Source: an uncultured Actinomycetes bacterium
GTDB lineage: Bacteria; Actinomycetota; Actinomycetes; Mycobacteriales; Mycobacteriaceae
Reading direction: 5' to 3'
Assembly (NCBI GenBank): GCA_903911165.1
Contig: CAIWCQ010000223.1
Location: 1 to 8,718, forward strand
Length of the DNA stretch: 8,718 nucleotides
Below are positions 1 through 5,592 of this stretch, one piece after another (the first letter of the stretch is position 1; each line of letters begins with the position of its first letter). The position numbers were made by a program, and so were the translations under genes. The notes beneath the pieces are model-generated. The model made no database searches. It had not been told where the DNA came from and saw nothing but the letters and a program-made list of their open reading frames with translations.

Positions 1-1
1 G

Positions 2-1000
2 ATCAATCGAGCCAATTTCATGTGGACTAACGCGCCGCACACCGCCTACGACCACGACTTCGCCAAGTATCCACTCGCCGGTGACGACGAGGAGGGCTAC
101 AGCGCGCTCCTTCACCGGCGCATCGACGTCGACTACAACGGTTGGTGGATGTGCATGATTCCACGCGCGGTGGCCGAGGAACTGGGTCAGCCGCTGCCGT
201 TGTTCATCAAGTGGGATGACGCGGACTACGGATTGCGCGCCGGCGAGCACGGTTACCCCACGGTGACCATGCCCGGAACGGCGATCTGGCATATGGCGTG
301 GAGCGACAAGGACGATGCGATTGACTGGCAGGCCTACTTCCATCTGCGTAATCGGCTGGTGGTATCCGCTATGCACTGGGATGCCCCGGTCCGTGGACTG
401 CTAGTCAGTTCGTGGAAGGCAACCCTGAAACACCTTCTGTGCCTTGAGTATTCGACCGTCGCAATTCAGAACAAGGCGATTGCTGACTTCTTGGCCGGCC
501 CCGAACATATCTTCTCAATTCTGGAATCGGCCCTGCCCGAGGTTAAGGCGCTGCGGCAGGAGTATCCGGACGCCGTCGTGCTGCCGGGGGCCACCGCCCT
601 GCCAGGCCCGAGTGGGAGAACCAGAGTCCACAAACCACCGGTTGCTCCGCCGGCCGTCGGTCTCCGCCTGGCTCGAGGCGCGATCCACCAACTCCGTAAA
701 GCGAACCCAGACCACCACCGGCGGCCTCAGCTCAATGTGGCCACCCAGGACGCACGATGGTTTCTGCTGTGCAAGGTCGACGGCGTGACGGTCACCACGG
801 CTGACGGCCGCGGCGTGGTCTATCGACAACGCGACCGCGCGAAAATGCTCGAACTGCTGCGCGCATCGTTGCGACAGCATGTGCTCCTCGCCCGCAATTA
901 CGATCGCATGCGAAAAATCTACCGCGAAGCACTGCCGGTGCTGTCGAGCCAGCAGAAGTGGGAGACCGTGCTGCTCGACGAATCGTCGGTCGGTGTCTGA
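2..1000 (+). CDS. glfT2: Galactofuranosyltransferase GlfT2, C-terminal part (5' truncated)
   Basis: This is the C-terminal 332 residues of the bifunctional UDP-Galf transferase that polymerises cell-wall galactan with alternating beta(1->5) and beta(1->6) linkages at the inner face of the membrane. The frame is already open at base 2, so the true start lies upstream; the Mtb protein is about 637 residues. Visible active-site features of this family are the tandem Trp in DYNGWW (bases 143-148), the catalytic Asp pair in KWDDADYG (bases 215-220) and the metal-binding His in IWHMAWS (bases 290-292). The donor-site DDD motif lies before the window. The helical C-terminal domain is intact, including the QDARWFLLC, TVTTADGRG and VYRQRDRAKM segments, and it ends in a QKWET segment close to the Mtb C-terminus. 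A short acidic stretch (GDDEEGY) before LLHRRIDVD differs from Mtb. The stop codon overlaps the next gene, suggesting an operon. Confidence 0.96.
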   Translation: MNRANFMWTNAPHTAYDHDFAKYPLAGDDEEGYSALLHRRIDVDYNGWWMCMIPRAVAEELGQPLPLFIKWDDADYGLRAGEHGYPTVTMPGTAIWHMAWSDKDDAIDWQAYFHLRNRLVVSAMHWDAPVRGLLVSSWKATLKHLLCLEYSTVAIQNKAIADFLAGPEHIFSILESALPEVKALRQEYPDAVVLPGATALPGPSGRTRVHKPPVAPPAVGLRLARGAIHQLRKANPDHHRRPQLNVATQDARWFLLCKVDGVTVTTADGRGVVYRQRDRAKMLELLRASLRQHVLLARNYDRMRKIYREALPVLSSQQKWETVLLDESSVGV

Positions 1001-1520
1001 GGTCCCCGGCCCGCCGACCGGCGAGGTGGCGGTGTTGGTCGGAGTCCAATCGACGCTGTCCACGCCGGCAACGGTCAGCCTCGCGCGGGCGATGTCGCAC
1101 TTCGGGGAACACGCTGCAGGCTGGGTCGTCCTATCGGTAGCGGGCGCCCTGCTGGTGCCCGGCCGCCGCCGTGAGTGGCTGCTGGTGGGCGTCGGCTCGG
1201 TCGCCGCGCACGCCGCGTCGATTCTGATCAAACTGGTCGTGCGGCGAAAGCGGCCGCACCATCCGGACGTCGAGGTGAAAGTGGGCACGCCGAGTTCGCT
1301 GAGTTTTCCCTCGGCGCACGCGACGTCCAGCACAGCCGCGGCCGTGCTGCTGTGTCGAGCAACGCGGTCACCTCTGCCGTTGGCCTTAGTGCCGCTGATG
1401 GCCACGTCGCGACTGGTACTCGGCGTGCACTACCCGACCGACGTCATCGCCGGAATCGCCGTCGGTGCTGCCGTGGCGCGCACGGTCGCCACAGTCGCCG
1501 GGCCTGGCAAGGAGATGTGA
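993..1520 (+). CDS. PAP2-family phosphatase, Rv3807c type (putative decaprenyl-phosphoribose 5-phosphatase)
   Basis: A 175-residue membrane protein of the type 2 phosphatidic acid phosphatase superfamily. All three signature motifs are present: K80-x6-R87-P88 (KLVVRRKRP), PSAH at 106-109 with the catalytic His, and S139-R140-x5-H146-x3-D150 (SRLVLGVHYPTD). Hydrophobic stretches surround them. Homologues of Rv3807c are proposed to remove the 5-phosphate from decaprenylphosphoryl-5-phosphoribose, the product of the adjacent ubiA; this is inference from family and position. I chose GTG at 993 because it precedes the conserved N-terminus, overlaps the glfT2 stop by 8 nt, and gives a length near that of the Mtb protein (about 165). 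No good Shine-Dalgarno precedes it, so translation is probably coupled to glfT2. GTG at 1026 or 1032 are alternatives. An open frame reaches back to 879, but that part lies inside glfT2. Confidence 0.88.
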   Translation: MSEVPGPPTGEVAVLVGVQSTLSTPATVSLARAMSHFGEHAAGWVVLSVAGALLVPGRRREWLLVGVGSVAAHAASILIKLVVRRKRPHHPDVEVKVGTPSSLSFPSAHATSSTAAAVLLCRATRSPLPLALVPLMATSRLVLGVHYPTDVIAGIAVGAAVARTVATVAGPGKEM

Positions 1521-1532
1521 AAGTGAACCGTC

Positions 1533-2441
1533 ATGAGTAAGACACAGGTGGCCGGGCCACCGAGCAATCTTTTCTCCGCCGTCATCAAAGCCATCCGGCC
1601 CCGTCAGTGGTTGAAGAATCTGTTGGTTCTGGCGGCGCCACTGGCCGCCCTCGGCGGCGATGACAGCTACGACTACGGCAGTGTGGCATTCAAGGTTTCG
1701 ATCGCCTTCGTGGTCTTCTGCATGGCCGCCTCGGCGATTTACCTCGTCAACGACGCTCGTGACGTGGAGGCCGATCGGGCCCACCCGACCAAGCAGTTCC
1801 GGCCGATCGCGGCGGGCGTGCTTCCGGTCGGACTGGCCTACGGGATAGCGGCCGCACTGGGTGCGGCATGTCTGGCGATCTCATGGTGGCTGACCCCTCA
1901 GCTAGCTCTGGTGATGGCGGTGTACCTGGCGATCCAGTTGGCCTACTGCTTCGGACTCAAACATCAAGCCGTGCTTGACATCTGCATCGTGTCGTCTGGA
2001 TTCCTGATCCGCGCGATCGCCGGCGGCGTCGCCGCTGGAATCCCGCTTTCGCAATGGTTCCTGATGGTGATGGCGTTCGGGTCGCTGTTCATGGCGGCTG
2101 GAAAGCGCTACGCGGAACTACAACTTGCTGAGCGCACCGGCGCCAAGATCCGCAAGTCGCTGGAGAGTTACACCAGCACCTACCTGACATTCGTCTGGAC
2201 CCTCTCGGCCACCGCTGTGGTGCTCTGCTACGGACTGTGGGCATTCGAACAGGACGGCAATACCGGTTCCTGGTTCGTCGTCTCGGTGATTCCGTTCACG
2301 ATTGCCATCCTGCGCTACGCGGTCGATGTCGATGGTGGTCTGGCCGGTGAACCGGAGGAGATCGCCCTGCGCGACCGCGTGCTGCAACTGCTGGCGCTGG
2401 CCTGGATCGGAACTGTCATTGCCGCCGTCGTTCTCAGTTAG
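1533..2441 (+). CDS. ubiA: Decaprenyl-phosphate phosphoribosyltransferase (DPPR synthase)
   Basis: A 302-residue polytopic UbiA-superfamily prenyl-acceptor transferase that moves phosphoribose from PRPP onto decaprenyl phosphate. This is the first step towards decaprenylphosphoryl arabinose, the donor for AftB and the Emb enzymes. The signature NDxxDxxxD is complete (N73-D74, D77, D81 in LVNDARDVEAD) and is followed by HPTKQFRPIAAG. The conserved GKRYAEL segment, SLESYTSTYL and the C-terminal YAVDVDGGLAGEPE loop are also present. The length matches the Mtb protein, and the sequence is near-colinear throughout. The ATG at 1533 follows the PAP2 stop by 12 nt; an AAGGAG at 1509-1514 lies rather far upstream (18 nt), so coupling may help initiation. 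In Mtb, ubiA mutations are linked to ethambutol resistance; no unusual residue at a motif is visible here. Confidence 0.96.
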   Translation: MSKTQVAGPPSNLFSAVIKAIRPRQWLKNLLVLAAPLAALGGDDSYDYGSVAFKVSIAFVVFCMAASAIYLVNDARDVEADRAHPTKQFRPIAAGVLPVGLAYGIAAALGAACLAISWWLTPQLALVMAVYLAIQLAYCFGLKHQAVLDICIVSSGFLIRAIAGGVAAGIPLSQWFLMVMAFGSLFMAAGKRYAELQLAERTGAKIRKSLESYTSTYLTFVWTLSATAVVLCYGLWAFEQDGNTGSWFVVSVIPFTIAILRYAVDVDGGLAGEPEEIALRDRVLQLLALAWIGTVIAAVVLS

Positions 2442-2443
2442 CA

Positions 2444-2478
2444 CGCCGGCCGCCCTTTCGGGCCGCCCGGGTGGGCCG
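2444..2478 (+). other. ubiA-aftB spacer with a small GC hairpin
   Basis: The 37-nt spacer after the ubiA stop holds a short hairpin: GCCC (2452-2455), TTTC loop, GGGC (2460-2463). Three more pairs are possible beyond a C-C mismatch. It sits just before the aftB GTG, so it could modulate initiation or simply reflect GC-rich sequence. It has no U-tract, so I do not call it a terminator. Confidence 0.3.
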
Positions 2479-4452
2479 GTGTCTGCCTCCACCGCGCTCA
2501 CTCGCATCAGTCTGTGGATCACCGTGGTGACGATGTCCGCGCTGTGGGCGTGGGGTGCATGGCAGCGACGTTGGATCGCTGACGATGGTCTGATCGTGTT
2601 GCGCACGGTACGAAATCTGCTGGCCGGAAACGGGCCGGTGTTCAATCCCGGCGAGCGGGTGGAGTCCAACACGTCCACCGCGTGGACTTACCTCACCTAC
2701 GTCGGCAGCGTGATCGCCGGGCCGATGCGCCTGGAGTTTGTGGCGCTGGCGTTGGCGCTGGCGTTGAGCGTGGCCGGGTTGGCGATGATGATGCTGGGCA
2801 CCGCCCGGTTGTTGGCGCCGGGTCTGCGAGGCCGGCGGGCGCTGATCCTCCCGGCCGGGGCCCTGGTGTACGTCGCGATACCGCCGGCGCGTGACTTTGC
2901 CACCTCGGGGCTGGAGAACGGTCTTGTCCTCGCCTGGCTGGGCCTGCTCTGGTGGATGATGGTCTGCTGGGCTCAACGCGGCTGGGCTCAAGGCGGCTGG
3001 GCTCAAGGCGGCTGGCGGCTGGCGGAAGGCTCCGAACGGCTGCGGGCTGAACCGCGAATGCCGTTCATCGCGGCGCTTGCCTTGGTGGCGGGGCTGAGCG
3101 TCCTGGTGCGACCGGAACTGGCCCTTATCGGCGGATTGGCCCTGGTGATGTTGCTACTGAGTGCCCGGGACCGGTGGCAACGGATCGTGATCGTGCTGGC
3201 GGGGGGACTGCTACCGGTTGGGTATCAGATCTTCCGGATGGGTTACTACGGACTGCTGGTACCCCAGACCGCGCTGGCCAAGGATGCCTCCGGCAGCAAG
3301 TGGGGCCAGGGCCTGATTTACCTCGGTAACTTCGCCGTGCCGTACGCGCTGTGGGTACCGGCGATCCTGTTGATCGCGCTGGCGCTGGTGCTGGCGGCCG
3401 GGCGCGTCACCGTGAAACACCGCCCGCGGCAAGGCAGGCGGCCGGCCGGATGGGTCCGAAGCCCGACCGCGGTGTGCATCTTCATGGTCCTCAGCGGCGT
3501 GTTGCAGGCCCTCTACTGGATCCGCCAGGGCGGCGATTTCATGCACGGGCGGGTGTTGCTTGCCCCCGTTTTCTGTCTACTCGCCCCCGTGGCGGTGATC
3601 CCGATCGCGGTGCCGCAGGGGAACTGGTTCGCCCGGGAACGCGGCTACCTGCTGGGGGGTGCGGCCGCGGCGATGTGGCTGGCGCTGGCGGGATGGGCGC
3701 TGTGGGCGGCCAACTCCGCGGGCATGGGATCGGACGCGACCAGGGTGACCTATTCCGGGATCGTCGATGAGCGCCGGTTCTACTCGCAGGCCACCGGGCA
3801 CGCCCACCCGGTGACCGCGGCCGATTACCTCGACTACCCGCGGATGCGTTCCGTGCTGGTAGCCCTCAACAACACCCCTGACGGCGCTCTGTTGCTGCCC
3901 TCGGGCAACTACGACGTCTGGGATGTGGTGCCGGCCCTGCCGCCACCGCCTCCGCCGCCGGGTGTGTCGATGGACAGCTGGCGGCGCCAGGTCGCCCCGC
4001 ACACGGTCTTTTTCACCAACCTCGGCATGGTTGGCATGAACGTAGGCCTCAACACCCGGGTCATCGACCAGATCGGACTGGTCAATCCGCTTGCCGCGCA
4101 CACCGCACGGCTGGCTGACGCCCGCATCGGCCACGACAAGAACCTCTTCCCGGACTGGGCGGTTGCCGAGGGGCCGTGGCTCAAGGAGCGTCCCTACATT
4201 CCCGAGTATCTCGACGAAGGGTGGATCACCGAGGCCGGAGTCGCGCTGGGGTGTCCGAAGACCGCCGAGCGATTTGAAGCAATCCGCGAGCCGATGAGTT
4301 GGCCGAGGTTCATCGGCAACTTCAACCGCGCGTTGGAGTTCACCCGGTACCGGATCGACCGCGTTCCCCGCTACGAACTCCTGCGCTGCGCATTGCCGGA
4401 ACCACCGGCCACGCGGCCCCCCTATACCGGCCTCCCGGCCACCGGGCCGTAG
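2479..4452 (+). CDS. aftB: Terminal beta(1->2) arabinofuranosyltransferase AftB
   Basis: A 657-residue GT-C glycosyltransferase (AftB family) that adds the terminal beta(1->2)-arabinofuranose to arabinan of arabinogalactan and lipoarabinomannan, using decaprenylphosphoryl arabinose on the outer face of the membrane. The GT-C catalytic acidic motif after the first membrane helix is present as WIADDG (D35, D36). The N-terminal ~450 residues are polytopic, with conserved NTSTAWTYL, PPARDFATSG, YQIFRMGYYGLLVPQTALAKD and WIRQGGDFMHGRVLLAP. The C-terminal periplasmic domain has DATRVTYSGIVDERRFY, NVGLNTRVIDQIGLVNPLA and YRIDRVPRYELLRC. I chose GTG 2479 because it gives an N-terminus colinear with Mtb AftB; the frame is open further back only through ubiA. 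Mtb AftB is about 627 residues. The excess is largely a repeat-bearing loop (bases 2968-3012) plus a proline run near residues 490-497. Confidence 0.94.
   Translation: MSASTALTRISLWITVVTMSALWAWGAWQRRWIADDGLIVLRTVRNLLAGNGPVFNPGERVESNTSTAWTYLTYVGSVIAGPMRLEFVALALALALSVAGLAMMMLGTARLLAPGLRGRRALILPAGALVYVAIPPARDFATSGLENGLVLAWLGLLWWMMVCWAQRGWAQGGWAQGGWRLAEGSERLRAEPRMPFIAALALVAGLSVLVRPELALIGGLALVMLLLSARDRWQRIVIVLAGGLLPVGYQIFRMGYYGLLVPQTALAKDASGSKWGQGLIYLGNFAVPYALWVPAILLIALALVLAAGRVTVKHRPRQGRRPAGWVRSPTAVCIFMVLSGVLQALYWIRQGGDFMHGRVLLAPVFCLLAPVAVIPIAVPQGNWFARERGYLLGGAAAAMWLALAGWALWAANSAGMGSDATRVTYSGIVDERRFYSQATGHAHPVTAADYLDYPRMRSVLVALNNTPDGALLLPSGNYDVWDVVPALPPPPPPPGVSMDSWRRQVAPHTVFFTNLGMVGMNVGLNTRVIDQIGLVNPLAAHTARLADARIGHDKNLFPDWAVAEGPWLKERPYIPEYLDEGWITEAGVALGCPKTAERFEAIREPMSWPRFIGNFNRALEFTRYRIDRVPRYELLRCALPEPPATRPPYTGLPATGP
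2968..3012 (+). repeat. Three tandem 15-bp in-frame repeats inside aftB
   Basis: Units TGGGCTCAACGCGGC (2968-2982), TGGGCTCAAGGCGGC (2983-2997) and TGGGCTCAAGGCGGC (2998-3012) lie head to tail. The last two are identical and the first differs by one base; a TGG begins a fourth partial copy. They encode W-A-Q-(R/G)-G repeats immediately after a hydrophobic helix (LGLLWWMMVCW). The copy number would change AftB in steps of 5 residues without a frameshift. Confidence 0.93.
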
Positions 4453-4494
4453 GCAGGTACGGCCCCAGGCTGTAGGCCGGTACGGAAGACCGGC
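4449..4494 (+). repeat. Imperfect 14-bp direct repeat and short hairpin after aftB
   Basis: GTAGGCAGGTACGG (4449-4462, overlapping the aftB stop) recurs as GTAGGCCGGTACGG (4472-4485) with one mismatch and a 23-bp period. The second copy also begins a 6-bp inverted repeat, GCCGGT (4476-4481) and ACCGGC (4489-4494), around a 7-nt loop. There is no T-run, so terminator function is doubtful. No role is known to me. Confidence 0.5.
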
Positions 4495-4544
4495 ACCGTC
4501 AACGCCGTCAATACCGGAACCGCAGGCAGGTGGGTGTGATTCAC

Positions 4545-4550
4545 TACGAT
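4545..4550 (+). promoter_or_regulatory. Possible -10 element upstream of the MPT51-like gene
   Basis: TACGAT fits the mycobacterial TAnnnT -10 consensus and sits in the only less GC-rich patch of the 150-bp aftB-fbp gap. No convincing -35 was seen at the right spacing. If used, it would give a leader of about 45 nt. Confidence 0.25.
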
Positions 4551-4587
4551 GCGTCGTCAGTCGGACCACAGGCCGGCCTGGCCGGGT

Positions 4588-4600
4588 CGAGGTGAGGTGG
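4588..4600 (+). promoter_or_regulatory. Purine-rich ribosome binding site of the MPT51-like gene
   Basis: The stretch CGAGGTGAGGTGG contains GAGGTGAGG-type Shine-Dalgarno sequence ending a few bases before ATG 4603. It supports that start over the upstream in-frame ATG at 4549, whose extra residues are Arg/Pro-rich and unlike a signal peptide. Confidence 0.6.
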
Positions 4601-4602
4601 GT

Positions 4603-5490
4603 ATGAGCAATCTGCTGAAACTGTTCCGGGTGCTGGGGGCTGCGGTCGTGGCTCTGGCCGGGTGGGGCGCAACGGCGCCGCCCGCCGCCGCAGCAGGCGT
4701 GGAGTACCTGATGGTGCCGTCGGGCGCGATGGGCCGAGACATCCCGGTGGCCTTCCAAGGCGGTGGCCCGCATGCGGTGGTGCTGCTCGACGCCTTCAAC
4801 GCCGCCCCTGACGTGAGCAACTGGGTGACCTTAGGCAATGCGATGGGCACCCTCGGCGGCCGTGGACTCTCGGTGGCCGCTCCCGCCGGCGGTGCATACA
4901 GCCTCTATACCAACTGGGAACGCGACGGCAGCAAGCAGTGGGAGACCTTCCTGGCCGATGAACTGCCCAACTGGCTGGCGGCCAACAAGGGTCTGGCGCC
5001 CAGCGGGCACGGCATTGTCGGTGCGTCCCAGGGCGGGCTGGGTGCGGTGACGATGGCCGCCTTCCACCCGGATCGCTACAGTTTCGCCGGTTCGATGTCG
5101 GGCTTTTTGGCGCCGTCCAACACCCAGCTCAACGGCGCGATTTCCAATGGCATCAACGCCAGTGGCGCGACCGTCGAGGCGATGTGGGGTGCCCCGCAGC
5201 TCGGCCGCTGGAAGTTCCGCGATCCCAACGTGCACGCCAACCTCCTGGTCGCCAACAACACCCGGCTGTGGGTGTACAGCCCGCAAGCCGTCAGCTGCAC
5301 CGACCCGGCCGCAATGATCGGCTTCTGCGATCAGGCCCAGGGCAGCAACCGGACGTTCTACGCGCACTACCGATCCCTCGGCGGAAAGAACGGGTACTTC
5401 GATTTCCCGGCCTCGGGCAACCATGACTGGGGGAGTTGGTCGGCCGCGCTGGGCGCGCTGGCGAATGACGTAACGGCAGCGATCCAGTAG
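4603..5490 (+). CDS. fbpD: Secreted antigen 85-fold protein, MPT51/FbpD type
   Basis: A 295-residue exported alpha/beta-hydrolase-fold protein. The N-terminus is a signal peptide (basic LLKLFR, hydrophobic core, APPAAAA, cleavage near residue 31). The mature part follows Mtb MPT51 closely: LMVPSGAMGRDIPVAF, LLDAFNAAPDVSNWV, NWERDGSKQWETFL, FAGSMSGFL, MWGAPQLGRWK, YFDFPASG. Antigen 85 enzymes transfer mycolates to trehalose and arabinogalactan. Mtb MPT51 lacks their catalytic triad and is regarded as a non-catalytic, matrix- or lipid-binding relative. Here, however, the nucleophile elbow reads GASQGG with Ser142, and the His region reads SGNHDW with His274. A nearby acid could be Asp243 in FCDQAQG, which is not in exact register with the antigen 85 Glu. 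The trehalose-site Arg of antigen 85 (LDGLR) is Asn here (LDAFN), as in MPT51. Two Cys (232, 242) are extra relative to Mtb MPT51 as I recall it. No separate fbpA precedes it. Confidence 0.88.
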   Translation: MSNLLKLFRVLGAAVVALAGWGATAPPAAAAGVEYLMVPSGAMGRDIPVAFQGGGPHAVVLLDAFNAAPDVSNWVTLGNAMGTLGGRGLSVAAPAGGAYSLYTNWERDGSKQWETFLADELPNWLAANKGLAPSGHGIVGASQGGLGAVTMAAFHPDRYSFAGSMSGFLAPSNTQLNGAISNGINASGATVEAMWGAPQLGRWKFRDPNVHANLLVANNTRLWVYSPQAVSCTDPAAMIGFCDQAQGSNRTFYAHYRSLGGKNGYFDFPASGNHDWGSWSAALGALANDVTAAIQ

Positions 5491-5521
5491 CGCCTCGCCC
5501 GGGACGCTTGCCGAGACGTCG

Positions 5522-5555
5522 TGCGGAATCTGTTAACCATCCGCAATCTTGCAAG
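5522..5555 (+). promoter_or_regulatory. Dyad and palindromes upstream of the lipoprotein gene (possible operator)
   Basis: TGCGGA (5522-5527) and TCCGCA (5540-5545) form a perfect 6-bp inverted repeat around a 12-nt centre that contains the palindrome GTTAAC (5532-5537). The palindrome CTTGCAAG (5548-5555) follows at once. The stretch is visibly richer in A/T than its surroundings and sits just upstream of a possible promoter. This could be a regulator site; the regulator is unknown. Confidence 0.35.
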
Positions 5556-5557
5556 CG

Positions 5558-5586
5558 TTCGTGCGCTTACCCACAAGCTGTACTGT
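5558..5586 (+). promoter_or_regulatory. Possible promoter for a leaderless lipoprotein transcript
   Basis: TTCGTG (5558-5563), a 17-bp spacer and TACTGT (5581-5586, TAnnnT) have sigma-A-like geometry. The -35 match is weak. Initiation 7 nt after the -10 would fall on the G of GTG at 5593, giving a leaderless mRNA, a common arrangement in mycobacteria. This is inference only. Confidence 0.35.
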
Positions 5587-5592
5587 GATGGG

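Noticed and set aside
515..1405. 296-codon open frame on the minus strand
   Set aside because: Antisense to glfT2 and the PAP2 gene, which have conserved catalytic motifs; the reverse product is low-complexity and unrecognisable.
2302..2478. Upstream extension of aftB to ATG 2302
   Set aside because: This extension lies inside ubiA in another frame and encodes Cys/Arg-rich sequence. GTG 2479 gives a start colinear with known AftB.
2968..3012. CRISPR-like repeat array
   Set aside because: The units are 15 bp, contiguous and without spacers, and they are in frame inside a conserved gene; this is a coding tandem repeat.
4549..4602. Upstream in-frame ATG for the MPT51-like gene
   Set aside because: The added 18 residues are Arg/Pro/Gly-rich and would spoil the signal peptide. 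ATG 4603 has a strong purine-rich ribosome binding site.
3577..4773. 398-codon open frame on the minus strand
   Set aside because: It lies antisense to conserved aftB and the start of the MPT51-like gene. Its translation is Arg/His/Gly/Pro-rich without any recognisable domain, typical of the reverse strand of GC-rich genes.
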